DNA of 44,893 nucleotides. Origin: Paraburkholderia sp. SG-MS1 (GTDB lineage: Bacteria; Pseudomonadota; Gammaproteobacteria; Burkholderiales; Burkholderiaceae). The DNA is taken from positions 1 through 44,893 of the forward strand of contig NZ_NPIH01000267.1 in NCBI RefSeq assembly GCF_012275575.1. The letters run 5' to 3'. The translations under genes were made by a program, and so were the position numbers. The notes under the pieces were generated by a model. The model was not told the DNA's origin and ran no database searches. It saw only the letters and a program-made list of their open reading frames with translations. This document shows positions 1-9,066 of the stretch, one piece after another (the stretch's first letter is position 1; every line of letters starts with the position of its first letter).

Positions 1-3000
1 AGCGCTACCGAGTTGGCTGCCGTTGCGCTGGCTGCGCCACCGATCGCGATCGCGTCGATCCCGGTTGCCGAGGAGTCCGCAAGCGTGGAATTCGCGTGGA
101 AATACTTGATGCCGCCACCATCAACAACGATGTTGTTGATGACGTTGCCCAAGTTCGTCACGTTACCCGCGACGTTTGCGAGATTGCCGGCCACATTAGC
201 TACGTTCGCGTTCGTTTCGTACAGCTGGCTGCCATTTACCGCTTCCAGGCTCTTGTCCGAGAGCTCGCCCGCTTTCACATTCGCGATTGTCGTGCCATCC
301 GTACCCTTGAGCGTGATCGAGCCAAGCGTCTTATCGTCGTACGCGACGAAACTATTCGTCAGATTGCCGCTGCCGTCGATGTTCATGCCAAGTTGCTTGA
401 GCTGGCCCACGTTGACGGCGTCGCTGTCGCCCACGCCGTTGGCCACGTTCGACACCGTCACTGCCGGCGCTGAAGCGTCCGTACCGCCCAGCGTCAGTTT
501 GTCGTGCGCCGGCGTATCGTATTGCACCGAGTTGCCGGCCGTAGCCGCGAGGGCCGAGCCGACGTCGGCATAGGTCTGGCCACCGATAGTGAAACTCGGC
601 TTCCTGATCGTGCCATCTGGGTTCACCGTTGCACCGCCGCCGATCGCAGCAGCCACCCCCGACAGCTGGCTCACGTTCACCGCATCGGTGCTGCTGGTAC
701 CCGCCGCCATGTTGACGATCTGGCTTTGCTTGCTGGCGTTACCCACCGAGACCACGTTGGCGCGATTCGCGATCGCACCCGAACCGATCGCCACGCTGTT
801 CGCAGCACTAACCGTCGCATTGACGCCTAGCGCCAAACCGCCCGTGGCCGCCTGACTGACGAACGAGTTATAACCGATAGAGACCGAGCCGGGACTCGTG
901 GCGCTGGCATAACTGCCGAGTGCCAACGCGTTGATCGAACTGGCACGCGTGTTGTAACCGATGGACACAGAGTTGTCCGACAGCCCGCCAACGGTTGCAC
1001 TCGCACCGATTGCGGTCGAGTTCACCGACAGCGCTCCCGCGCCCGAGCCGATTGCCGTGCTCGAGTCACTACCCGCGGCAGCGCCGGCGCCGACGGCCAA
1101 TGCGTCGACTCCAGTCGCCGCTGCGACCGGACCGATCGCCATGGCGTTCATCACATCCGACGCGGACGTGGCTGAACCTTGTGTCGTGTACGAACTCACC
1201 GCGATGTAGCTCAACACGGCAGCCGAGTTCTGCATCATCGACTTCACGCCGCTCGTGGTCGTACCCGCAATCTGAGATTGCAAGGCGTCCAATTGCGCCA
1301 TCGTAACGGCGTCGGTCGGATTGATGCCGTTGGCGACGTGCGTAATGCGCATTTCCGCGCCCCTGCTGCCGACGGATACCGTATAGGATGCGTCGGTGAC
1401 AGCATTCACGCCGATAGCCGTCGAGTTGTCGAACATTGCCGTCGCACCCGTGCCGATCGCCAGCGTCTGGGCCTTGGTCGCCACAGCGCCGCCGCCAATC
1501 GCCACCGATTCGGCACCGCTTGCCAGTGCAGCGGGCGCCGTCGATACGACTTTGACATACTTGGCGGCGCCCACCAGATCACCCGCAGCTGTGTTGAGTG
1601 CGGACAGCGCGTCGCCGATATTGTTGTACGTGGTGCCGCTGATCAGGTAGCCCGGTGCGGTGATCGAACCGTCCGGATTGACCGACGTACCGGAACCCAG
1701 AGCGGAAGCAAGTCCGCTGGCACTCTTGTACAACTGATCGCCGTTGACTGCGTCAGCGCTGCCCGACGAAACCTGGCCAGCGGCCAGGTTCGTCACGAGA
1801 ACCGGTGGGGCCGTCGTCGCACCGCCGAGCGTGAGCGTGTCGTGCGCCGCCGAGTCGTAGACGACCGCGTCGGGCGTGCCCGGCCCGCTGCCCAGAGAGG
1901 CGATAGCCGCCTTCATCTGCGCCACGTTGACCGCATCGCTATCCACCGAACCTGCCGCCACGTTGATGATCTGACGCTCCGCACCGTTCGCACCCACCGA
2001 CACCGCATTAGCGCGATCCGCCGTCGAGTTGGAGCCTAGCGCGACCGAGTTGGCAGCCGACGCGACGGCGGCGCCGCCGATCGCGACCGAATCCGTTCCG
2101 ACTGCCGAGGAATCGGCCAGCGTCGAATTAGTGTGGAAATACTTGATGCCATTGTCGAAAAGACTGGGCCCCAACTCGCCCACGTTGGCCGCCAGAGTCG
2201 CGAGGTTCTGGTTGGTCTGGTACAACTGCCCGCCGTTGACCGCGTCGGTGCTAGACGCGGACGAGATGTCGCCCGCCGCAAGGTGGGTGAGCTTGACCTG
2301 CGCCGTGTTGCCCACGCCGCCGAGCGTCACCGTATCGCGAGCGGACGAGTCGTATGCCACCATGAGCGGCGAGCTCTCGGGGCCATTCGCCACCATGTTG
2401 TTGACAATGTTCGTCACGTTAGCGACGTTGCTCGCGACCTCGGCCACATTCTGGTTGGTCTGGAACAGCTGCGAACCGTTCACGGCATCCATGCTTCTGG
2501 CGTTGGAGATGTCGCCATCCGTCAGGTTCGTGATCTTCGTGCCGTTCGCGCCCTTCAGTGTAATCAGGCTGGCTGCGGAAGTGTCGTAGGTCACCGGATT
2601 GTCGACGGGAATGCCAGTGCCGCCGTTGACGCCGCGGATAGCCGCATCCAGCTGGGCGACGTTGACAGCATCGGTAGCCGCGGAGCCTGCAGTCACGTTG
2701 GTGATCTGTCTCGTGTAGCTCGTCACGCCGTCCGGCGACAGATAGCCGACCGATACCGTGTCGGCGCGGGTAGCCTGCGAGCCTGCGCCCAGGGCAACCG
2801 AGCTGGACGCCAACGCAATAGCGTTCGCGCCGTACGCGCTGGAATCGGTCTGGAGCGCCCTTGCCGATGGCCCGGACGCCACCGAGTTGAGGCCCGTGGC
2901 CTGCGCATCAGTCGACGAATCGCTCGAAGCGGAATTCGCCTTGAAATAGCGCGTAGCTTGATAAAACTGCTGGCCGTTCACTGCGTCCGTGCTATCCGAC

Positions 3001-3542
3001 GAGACGGCACCCGCTGCCAGATCAGTGATCTTGTTGCCCGTCATGCTGACGTTATTGAGCATGCTGATGCCCCCCGTGCCCTTGAGCTCGAGGCGGCCAT
3101 CGTCATAGCCGGTGACGCGGGCGGTGATGTTATTGCTGTTGAAGCCCCACGCACCGTTGTCGGCTGCCGAGTTGTTCAACGAGAAGGACATGCCAGCAGT
3201 ATTCTCACCAGTCGACGAACAATCCATGACACCGACAGCGCTCGACAACGGCCCCCAGGAGGACCCCACCCCGCCTACGCCGCCCGGGCACAATTCCAGA
3301 CCGCCATTGCCTGTCGACGCCTGGGCTGCCGCCGTACCCGGCAGCATGGCCGCGCTGATGGCCATCGCGATCGGCATGAACGCAGCCTTGAGCGGCACGG
3401 CCAGCCGGTTGACCGCCTCCGCTCGGGACGAGATAGTCCGCGCGGAGGCGGCTCCCGTTCCGCAATGTGTTCTGGCAGTCTCGGGCGCAGCGACCCACGT
3501 TCCGGAAACGTCATTCCAGACGCTGATATACGACTTATTCAT
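1..3542 (-). CDS. Trimeric autotransporter adhesin (YadA/Hia-type), N-terminal part, runs off left edge
   Basis: The minus-strand frame is read from an ATG at 3542-3540, preceded by an AAGGA ribosome binding site about 5 bases upstream. It gives about 1180 residues and is still open at base 1. Residues 1-23 (starting MNKSYISVWNDVSGTWVA) are an extended signal peptide region typical of very large type V secretion proteins. A hydrophobic segment ends near residue 75 at an AAAQA-like cleavage site. The rest is YadA-like head repeats (SVAIGG, NSVALG, ADRANAVSVG) and about ten neck connectors of the form DAVNxxQL, with KYFH(A/T)NSTLADSSA blocks twice. Frame consistency was checked at 2147 and 110. 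The C-terminal stalk and 12-strand membrane anchor must lie beyond the window. Expected role: outer-membrane trimeric adhesin for surface binding, autoaggregation or biofilm. The ligand cannot be inferred. Confidence 0.93.
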   Translation of the reverse strand, partial: MNKSYISVWNDVSGTWVAAPETARTHCGTGAASARTISSRAEAVNRLAVPLKAAFMPIAMAISAAMLPGTAAAQASTGNGGLELCPGGVGGVGSSWGPLSSAVGVMDCSSTGENTAGMSFSLNNSAADNGAWGFNSNNITARVTGYDDGRLELKGTGGISMLNNVSMTGNKITDLAAGAVSSDSTDAVNGQQFYQATRYFKANSASSDSSTDAQATGLNSVASGPSARALQTDSSAYGANAIALASSSVALGAGSQATRADTVSVGYLSPDGVTSYTRQITNVTAGSAATDAVNVAQLDAAIRGVNGGTGIPVDNPVTYDTSAASLITLKGANGTKITNLTDGDISNARSMDAVNGSQLFQTNQNVAEVASNVANVTNIVNNMVANGPESSPLMVAYDSSARDTVTLGGVGNTAQVKLTHLAAGDISSASSTDAVNGGQLYQTNQNLATLAANVGELGPSLFDNGIKYFHTNSTLADSSAVGTDSVAIGGAAVASAANSVALGSNSTADRANAVSVGANGAERQIINVAAGSVDSDAVNVAQMKAAIASLGSGPGTPDAVVYDSAAHDTLTLGGATTAPPVLVTNLAAGQVSSGSADAVNGDQLYKSASGLASALGSGTSVNPDGSITAPGYLISGTTYNNIGDALSALNTAAGDLVGAAKYVKVVSTAPAALASGAESVAIGGGAVATKAQTLAIGTGATAMFDNSTAIGVNAVTDASYTVSVGSRGAEMRITHVANGINPTDAVTMAQLDALQSQIAGTTTSGVKSMMQNSAAVLSYIAVSSYTTQGSATSASDVMNAMAIGPVAAATGVDALAVGAGAAAGSDSSTAIGSGAGALSVNSTAIGASATVGGLSDNSVSIGYNTRASSINALALGSYASATSPGSVSIGYNSFVSQAATGGLALGVNATVSAANSVAIGSGAIANRANVVSVGNASKQSQIVNMAAGTSSTDAVNVSQLSGVAAAIGGGATVNPDGTIRKPSFTIGGQTYADVGSALAATAGNSVQYDTPAHDKLTLGGTDASAPAVTVSNVANGVGDSDAVNVGQLKQLGMNIDGSGNLTNSFVAYDDKTLGSITLKGTDGTTIANVKAGELSDKSLEAVNGSQLYETNANVANVAGNLANVAGNVTNLGNVINNIVVDGGGIKYFHANSTLADSSATGIDAIAIGGAASATAANSVA

Positions 3543-4272
3543 ACATTCCTTGAATAAAGGGCAAGCCCCGCTTGCAGTTCGATTTGAGAAATCGTGCGCA
3601 CACGCCTCCCGTAAAAAAACTGGCCGGCGCTTTTAAGGCTCGACTAAAGTTTTTCACGCGTCGCAAATTTAACTGGCGGTTCCATCCCTAAAAATCAGGA
3701 AACGCGCAAACTCTGTAGGAATTATCCGTATATAATTACGTGAAAAATCTCAACGCTTAGCATTGAGCATGTCCAGCTTGAATCCGAGCGCTTTAAATGA
3801 ATGCGCCAGAATCTCGTTTCTCGCGCCCCGTCGTGGCGCTTTTACAACAGAAGCGCACGGACGAACGATTGAAACCAAGCAAGATGCCACCGACGAGCAC
3901 CACAGCCGCCGCCAAAATGGCAACGACGCAGTAACTGCCTTATCTGGCGGGGCGTTCGAGCTCCTCGCGCCCTACCGGGAGATGCGCCGCGATGGCGATG
4001 CGCCACACGAATGACGCCGATCGTTAGCCTGTGCACGCTCCGACGTTGATGCAATGTTCAAATGTTCATCTGATTTTTTAGACCGCACGTCATGCGAATT
4101 TGCGTCAACGAGATTCAGAACTTTCTTCGATTTAGAGATAAATAAATTCTTATACTTCGCTCCGACACTTCGCCTGCGTTTTTCTGGGGAATTGATTATT
4201 AGTTATTTTCCTATATAGCGCTAAAAATCGGCGAAAACGTGTCCGGACGACACCCATTTTTCAATACAAACC
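3543..4272. other. Intergenic region between the adhesin and the Tad locus
   Basis: About 730 bases with no convincing gene, AT-richer than the flanks. It must carry the divergent promoters of the adhesin (minus) and the pilus genes (plus). Visible items: a GCAAGC-ccc-GCTTGC hairpin at 3561-3575 in the adhesin leader; a perfect TATAAT on the plus strand at 3731-3736; a small hairpin followed by TTTT at 3823-3843; a TATACT at 4151-4156; and TTGATT at 4192-4197 followed 16 bases later by TATAGC, a plausible pilin promoter. Short open frames here (for example plus strand 3763-4014) show no family resemblance. Confidence 0.6.
3731..3843 (+). promoter_or_regulatory. Candidate promoter (-10 TATAAT) with downstream terminator-like hairpin
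   Basis: A perfect consensus -10 hexamer lies at 3731-3736, with no good -35 at the expected distance. About 90 bases further on is the hairpin GCGCC-(7)-GGCGC at 3823-3839, followed by TTTT. Between them is a CTCAA...TTGAG hairpin. Together they could delimit a transcript of roughly 100 nt starting near 3743. The stem is only 5 bp, so this may equally be chance in an AT-rich promoter region. Confidence 0.25.
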
Positions 4273-4545
4273 ATGAAACTTTCACACACTTGCCGTCGTA
4301 ACAAACAACTCGGCCAAGGCATGACGGAATACATCATCATCGTCGCCCTGATTGCCGTGTCGGCCATTGGCGTGTATTCGCTGTTCGGTCAGACGCTGCG
4401 TAACCAGACCGCTGGCCTCGCAGCGGAAATGTCCGGCCAGGACGCGGCGGGCAACATTTCGACCGCGAAAACCAATGCGAACACGGCGACGACGAACGCG
4501 AACACGGCGAAGAACATGGGCACGTATAACGCGGACAACAACTAG
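4273..4545 (+). CDS. flp: Flp-family major pilin of the Tad system
   Basis: A 90-residue prepilin. A short basic leader ends in LGQGMTEY, the Flp/TadE-type prepilin peptidase site: cleavage follows the Gly before MTEY, and the Glu at mature position +3 after Met and Thr matches the conserved Glu5-like position. It continues into one hydrophobic helix (about residues 19-38) that would pack the filament core. The mature C-terminus is unusual: it is rich in Asn, Thr and Ala and contains a 7-residue tandem repeat (TNANTA + T/K). It is the first gene of the pilus locus, as major pilins usually are, with no clear Shine-Dalgarno upstream. Expected role: the structural subunit of the bundle-forming adhesive Flp fibre. 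Confidence 0.9.
   Translation: MKLSHTCRRNKQLGQGMTEYIIIVALIAVSAIGVYSLFGQTLRNQTAGLAAEMSGQDAAGNISTAKTNANTATTNANTAKNMGTYNADNN
4471..4512 (+). repeat. 21-bp tandem repeat (2 copies) in the Flp pilin tail
   Basis: Two adjacent in-frame 21-base units (4471-4491 and 4492-4512) encode TNANTAT and TNANTAK. They differ at only a few bases, so the polar tail of the pilin appears to have grown by duplication. Confidence 0.75.
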
Positions 4546-4573
4546 TAACCTCACCGAATCAGCGATATCCACC

Positions 4574-6091
4574 ATGAACCGCTCTGCCCGCGAGGGCAGG
4601 GCCAGGGTCGCCAGCGCTAGCGGGCAGGCGCTGGTCCCTGCACTGCTGTTTCTGCTGGTCGGTTGCATCGGCCTTTATGTGGCGTTCAACTCGTTCCAGA
4701 TGACCAGCGCCAAAATCAAACTTCAGAACACGGCCGACGCCGCTGCGTACAGCGCCGCCGTGCTGCAGGCACGCGACTACAACTTCTCCGCGTACACGAA
4801 CCGCGCGATGATCGCCAATCAGGTCACGGCCGCGCAGGTGGTGGCATTGAAATCATGGATCGACGAACTCGACGCGACCTACTCGCAGTCCAATCTCGAC
4901 GACACGGTCACCACGCTGGCGGATCATCCCGCGCAATGGAGTACGCCGAAACAGATCGGCAAAGCCGACATTGGGCCGGTGCGTGCCGCGCTCGACGCGC
5001 TGCTGCCCACGGTCGCCCGCGACATCGGCCAGCTCAATCGCGCCCTGAGCGTGGCGCAAGCCAACTATCACACGGCCGTCTTCACCGCGGTCCCCGACAC
5101 GGCCGACGCAATCGCGCAACTTAACCAGCCTGGCACGCATGTCACCGCCGGCTACTTCATCAGCGATCGCAACGCGGCGCAACTGGCGGCGTGGTCGTCG
5201 TACACGGCCACCGTCACGCCCGCGGGCACCCTCGGTCAGGATGACTTTGCCGATGTAGTGACGAACCCTCACACCCTCGACGGTTTCGTCAAGAATCGCG
5301 ACTCGGTGCGCAGCGTCGCGCCAAATTTCCAGCAACTGAACGACAGCGCCAACAAAATATGCGGCGCCAACAGTTCGTTCACCATCAATGTGACGCACGA
5401 CGGCGGCACCCAGCTTCGCAGCGACAAAGCCGGCTGGCAGTCGATCGATGCGAGCACCGCGCTCCTCAGAATCAGCTGTATCGGGCCGATCGAATCCATT
5501 GCTGGTCACGGCGGCAGTGCCAACGGGAACATCACCAGCTTCATGACCCACCCGCCATTCGTGGCGGCAGAGGACTGGGAGGGCTATGGCGGTTACTTCA
5601 ACTTCGGCTACACCGGCACTTCGGTGCCCGGTCGGGTGCCGAGCTCGATGGCGGAACAGTTCAGCCAGACCCCCGGTCCCTCGCTCGACCCGGCCAACGG
5701 CGGCCTGTTGCCTTATCAGGAAGTGCGCGGCGTACAGCTCGCCGCCCAGGCGCCGCGCATCACGGTCGAAGTGACGCGCAACGCCGATACGCTGATCAGG
5801 ACCGCCGGCTTGCAAGGCGGCGGAATGATCAACGTCGGCATCGACTCGGCTGGCGGCGCAATGCGCGCGCTGTCGAGCGCCCACGCCTATTTCGTGCGGC
5901 CGGACGAAACCTCTTCCGGCGTTTCGATCATCGGCGGCATGCTGAACGCCGATCAATGGGCACGCCCTGACCAGAAGACCGAATACCCGAGTCTGTTCAG
6001 CCCGTACTGGCAAGCCACGCTTGCGCCGGTCAGCGCCAGCGAACGCGCCGCGGCTCGGCAAAGCCAGATGTCAGTCGCCTCGCAGCCCTGA
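4574..6091 (+). CDS. tadG: TadG-like pilus assembly protein (Tad domain)
   Basis: 505 residues from the ATG at 4574; a longer in-frame extension upstream overlaps the flp gene and is rejected. Residues about 15-40 form SGQALVPALLFLLVGCIGLYVAF-like N-terminal hydrophobic sequence of the TadE/TadG-like family (PF13400 type), followed by KLQNTADAAAYSAA, a signature of the group in which a pseudopilin-like helix is followed by a large extracytoplasmic domain. It lies 28 bases after flp in the same operon. TadG proteins are thought to be envelope-anchored components needed for fibre assembly or surface anchoring. The C-terminal 400 residues show no domain I recognise. Confidence 0.8.
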   Translation: MNRSAREGRARVASASGQALVPALLFLLVGCIGLYVAFNSFQMTSAKIKLQNTADAAAYSAAVLQARDYNFSAYTNRAMIANQVTAAQVVALKSWIDELDATYSQSNLDDTVTTLADHPAQWSTPKQIGKADIGPVRAALDALLPTVARDIGQLNRALSVAQANYHTAVFTAVPDTADAIAQLNQPGTHVTAGYFISDRNAAQLAAWSSYTATVTPAGTLGQDDFADVVTNPHTLDGFVKNRDSVRSVAPNFQQLNDSANKICGANSSFTINVTHDGGTQLRSDKAGWQSIDASTALLRISCIGPIESIAGHGGSANGNITSFMTHPPFVAAEDWEGYGGYFNFGYTGTSVPGRVPSSMAEQFSQTPGPSLDPANGGLLPYQEVRGVQLAAQAPRITVEVTRNADTLIRTAGLQGGGMINVGIDSAGGAMRALSSAHAYFVRPDETSSGVSIIGGMLNADQWARPDQKTEYPSLFSPYWQATLAPVSASERAAARQSQMSVASQP

Positions 6092-6109
6092 CCCCGAGCT
6101 TCATACGCA

Positions 6110-7000
6110 ATGAGACAAGGTCAAACCTACATAAAAGGCGCCGCGCAATCAGGTCAGGCTATGGCGGAATTTCTCGTTTCCATGGTCATGGTCATGAGCG
6201 TGTTGCTGCTCGCGATCGTCATGCTCGGCAAGTTCAACGACGTACGCAACCGCACGCTGATAAGTTCCCGCTACGTCGCGTGGGAACGCACCGTGTGGAC
6301 GGACAACGACGGAAAGAAGAACCTCGCCGCCGATCCGGGCACCACGGAAGCTTGGTCCAGTACCTATGGGAGCGCCGCGTTGGGCGTCGCCAAAGCAGAC
6401 GCCGAACTCAAGGCCGAAGTGATGCAACGCGTGATGGCCGGCGACGGTGCGCCGATCTCGAGCCTCGACCGCAAACAGACCCAACTGGCCTCGTCCCAGC
6501 CGGCCATGTGGAAAGACTACGGCGGGCATCCTCTGTTGGCATCCGTGAATGACGTCGCGGTCGGCACCAGCGAGACAGCCGATCCCGCCAGCGCCCAAAG
6601 CAGCGCAGCCCTTGCCCAGTGGGCCGTTCCCACTGCCGCGGGAACACCCTACAGCGCGCACCTGAGCCTGCCGACGAGCACACTGCAGTCTGGCTCCGTC
6701 AGCATTTCCATTGCGCAGAACAGCGAGGTGCTGAAGCGGCTCTGGCCGAAAGACGATCAGCTGCCCGCCTTCAGTGGCCTCACGTTCTCCGACACCAACG
6801 TATTGATGAGCAACGCCTGGGTGCCGGACGGCGCCACCCGCAACGAGCAGCTGTTCAGCGAGGCAGTGCCGGCCGCGCAGGCCACGCTCGTGCCATCGAG
6901 CGGTTATTTGGGGCTGAAGAAGTACGCCCCGGAAATTTCGACGCTTGAATTCGGACGCATTCGGCGAGACGTCGTCCCGCCAAATCGTTTGAATCCATGA
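6110..7000 (+). CDS. tadE: TadE-like minor pseudopilin
   Basis: 296 residues. Residues 13-20 read QSGQAMAEF, the processing motif G-Q-x-M-x-E-F shared by TadE/TadF pseudopilins, followed by a strongly hydrophobic helix with many Val and Met. The remaining 250 residues form a large polar periplasmic domain, longer than the usual TadE of about 150-200 residues. Its stop overlaps the ATG of the next gene (ATGA at 6997-7000), which implies translational coupling. Expected role: prepilin-peptidase-processed accessory pilin needed for Flp biogenesis. Confidence 0.78.
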   Translation: MRQGQTYIKGAAQSGQAMAEFLVSMVMVMSVLLLAIVMLGKFNDVRNRTLISSRYVAWERTVWTDNDGKKNLAADPGTTEAWSSTYGSAALGVAKADAELKAEVMQRVMAGDGAPISSLDRKQTQLASSQPAMWKDYGGHPLLASVNDVAVGTSETADPASAQSSAALAQWAVPTAAGTPYSAHLSLPTSTLQSGSVSISIAQNSEVLKRLWPKDDQLPAFSGLTFSDTNVLMSNAWVPDGATRNEQLFSEAVPAAQATLVPSSGYLGLKKYAPEISTLEFGRIRRDVVPPNRLNP

Positions 7001-7725
7001 CGTTCGAGCCAATGAAGCACATGCCTCGCCTCGTACGCCGCGCTTGCCTGGCAGGCGTACTCGTCACCGGCGTTCCGGCGGCCGATGCCGCCTGCAACAA
7101 GATGCCAGTTCAACCACAGGGCACGGTGGCCATCGGCCGCGACATGATCGTCGACGGTGTGCCCGCCTCGGTTACAGGGATGCAATTCGCCGGCGCGGTG
7201 GACGACGTATCGAACGCATTCCGCGACTTCTGGCGTCGCGAAGACGCGCCGGCTAAAAGCCTGCCGATCTCGTCAGGATGGCTACTGAGCGCACTGGACG
7301 GCCCGTGCCTCTACGTGTTGAGCCTTGCGCCGCAGCAGCCAGGCGGGCGCACGCGCGGACTCATGAGCGTGATCCGGCTCGGCGGCGGCAAGGCGGAACA
7401 TCGCCTTCCGGATGCCGCCGTGCCCCTGCCGGAAGACGGCAAGGTGGTGTCGGATGTCGAGAGCCACGACGCCGGGCAGACGGGGCGCACGTGGCAACTC
7501 GACGTCCCAGGGGATGCGCGCTGGAATGCGCAGCGTTATCGCAACCATCTCGCGGCGCGCGGCTGGGTGAGCGTAGGCCGCCAATCGGACTATCGCTCCA
7601 ACGCCGTGGCCGCCGCGCAAGACACGGCGTTCGCGATGCACCACGGCGGCGATAGCGTAGACGTCAGTTTTTCGGATCGCGACGGCAAGACCATCGCGGT
7701 CGTCAATGCAATAAGGAACCGCTGA
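6997..7725 (+). CDS. Unknown exported protein inside the Tad operon
   Basis: 242 residues. An N-terminal signal peptide (basic MPRLVRRA, then LAGVLVTGVPAADA) predicts Sec export, with cleavage before ACNK. The mature protein has no family I recognise. It has two halves of similar length and the segments FRDFWRRED and WNAQRYRNHLAARGW. Translation starts in the stop codon of the TadE-like gene and ends one base before the next prepilin gene, so it is firmly part of the pilus operon. A second ATG at 7012 is a possible start. Location and export suggest a periplasmic Tad accessory factor; this is inference from context only. Confidence 0.7.
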   Translation: MTFEPMKHMPRLVRRACLAGVLVTGVPAADAACNKMPVQPQGTVAIGRDMIVDGVPASVTGMQFAGAVDDVSNAFRDFWRREDAPAKSLPISSGWLLSALDGPCLYVLSLAPQQPGGRTRGLMSVIRLGGGKAEHRLPDAAVPLPEDGKVVSDVESHDAGQTGRTWQLDVPGDARWNAQRYRNHLAARGWVSVGRQSDYRSNAVAAAQDTAFAMHHGGDSVDVSFSDRDGKTIAVVNAIRNR

Positions 7726-7726
7726 G

Positions 7727-7933
7727 ATGCAACAACCGGGACGTTTCCCTCTCTTCGCGACGCCGCGCAGCCGGCAGCGCGGCCAGGCGTATGCGGAATA
7801 TCTCGTCGTCACCGCCGCGCTGATCGGCATTCTGCTGATGGCGACTGGCGACACCGCCGCGCCATTTACCGCGCTCGTCTCCGGCTTGAAATCTTTGTTC
7901 GGCGCTTACAGCTTCACCCTATCGCTTCCCTGA
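7727..7933 (+). CDS. Second Flp-like prepilin
   Basis: 68 residues. A long basic leader (RSRQRG) ends in RGQAYAEY, a variant of the Flp processing motif with Tyr instead of Met before A-E-Y, followed by a hydrophobic helix (about 27-43) and a short polar tail. Size and organisation match Flp/Fap pilins, but it lies downstream of TadE and has no Asn/Thr repeat tail, so it is more likely a minor pilin or an alternative subunit. It starts one base after the stop of the preceding gene. Confidence 0.75.
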   Translation: MQQPGRFPLFATPRSRQRGQAYAEYLVVTAALIGILLMATGDTAAPFTALVSGLKSLFGAYSFTLSLP

Positions 7934-7953
7934 CCGGCCGCGGTCGATTGTCC

Positions 7954-9036
7954 ATGCTCAAGAAAATAAACCTCCGCTCGCTGTTCGCAAATTCCTGGGT
8001 ACTGCTGTTCCTTGCCGTGCTGGTCGCGGCTAGTCTCACGTTCCTTCTCTACAAATACCTGAACGATCGCGAGACCAAACTCAAATCGGACATCGCCGCG
8101 CAAACCGTGCGCTCGGGCGTGCAGGTCGTCGTGCCGGCGCACGACGTGCCCGTCGGCACGCCTTTGTCGAGCAGCGAATTCGTCTCCCGCGAAATTCCGG
8201 GCGACATGGTCTACGACGACATGATCCGCCCGGACGATTTCGACAAATACCGCACGGCGCATCTCGTCAAACCGGTCCGACGCGGTCTGCCGCTGCGTGC
8301 CGGCGACATCGACGCGCTGCGCGGCCGTGACTTCTCCGACGCGCTACCAGCGGGACAGCGTGCATTGACAGTCGAAATCGATACGGTCAACGCGACGGCG
8401 CTGCTGCTTCGCCCAGGCAACCGGGTCGATCTGTACTGGCTCGGCAAAGTGTTCCGCGAAGACCATGCATCCGACGACAAGAAAGTCGCGCAACTATTAA
8501 TGCCGAACGTGCTCGTGCTTGCAACCGGTCAGGACATTCGGCCGCGCGACGCGGGCGAAGCCGCGCAGCAGGACCCGGCGAATGCCGGCAGCAGCGCGAT
8601 GAGCCGACAGCAAGGCATGAGCTATACGACCGTCACGCTGCAAGTGCCGGTCGACGACGTGCCGCGCATCGCGCTCGCACAGCGATTAGGCGGCTTGCGC
8701 GTGATCCTGCGCAACGCCGACGACAAAGGCAGCGACGGTCCGCCATTAGTGCAGGAAAGCGACGTGTTCATGGACCCCACGCGAGGCACGCCGACGGCCG
8801 GCGGCGGTCCGGCCGCTCAGGTTGTCGAAATGATTTCGGGCGGCGGTTCGAATGGCAGCAGCGTGCTGGTCAGTCCTGGGCCGCAGCCGGCCCCCGCGCA
8901 GTCGACTCGCACCGAAGGCACCGCGGCCGCCGCCACGCAGAGCGAAACGGGGCAGCGCGAACCCAGCCTCTACGAGCAGGCCAACGCCATCGCACAACAA
9001 TTGCAGAAGGCCGCGGCACCCAGCCCGTCCAAGTAG
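7954..9036 (+). CDS. cpaB: Flp pilus assembly protein CpaB/RcpC
   Basis: 360 residues from the ATG at 7954; an in-frame TTG six bases upstream is an alternative. One N-terminal transmembrane helix (about residues 11-30) is followed by an SAF-type domain (VVVPAHDVPVGTPLSSSEFVSR, then VRRGLPLRAGDID) and the RcpC/CpaB domain (LTVEIDTVNATALLLRPGNRVDL). The C-terminal 80 residues are Gly, Pro, Ser and Thr rich and probably unstructured. CpaB/RcpC is a periplasmic component that works with the secretin to gate or modify pili. It sits directly before the secretin gene, the standard Tad order. Confidence 0.9.
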   Translation: MLKKINLRSLFANSWVLLFLAVLVAASLTFLLYKYLNDRETKLKSDIAAQTVRSGVQVVVPAHDVPVGTPLSSSEFVSREIPGDMVYDDMIRPDDFDKYRTAHLVKPVRRGLPLRAGDIDALRGRDFSDALPAGQRALTVEIDTVNATALLLRPGNRVDLYWLGKVFREDHASDDKKVAQLLMPNVLVLATGQDIRPRDAGEAAQQDPANAGSSAMSRQQGMSYTTVTLQVPVDDVPRIALAQRLGGLRVILRNADDKGSDGPPLVQESDVFMDPTRGTPTAGGGPAAQVVEMISGGGSNGSSVLVSPGPQPAPAQSTRTEGTAAAATQSETGQREPSLYEQANAIAQQLQKAAAPSPSK

Positions 9037-9066
9037 AACTCAAGTACCGAGCCCAGGTTTCACGCC

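Noticed and set aside
2133..3557. Long plus-strand open frame opposite the adhesin
   Set aside because: It is the antisense of the adhesin repeats. The minus-strand frame has an extended signal peptide, a ribosome site and conserved repeats; the plus frame has none.
3855..3945. Minus-strand hydrophobic stretch (CVVAILAAAVVLVGGILLGF)
   Set aside because: Looks like a membrane helix, but the frame is stopped on both sides within about 42 codons and has no start codon with a ribosome site; at most a relic.
3763..4014. 83-codon plus-strand frame in the adhesin-pilus intergenic region
   Set aside because: No ribosome site, no family resemblance, and it contains the terminator-like hairpin at 3823-3843.
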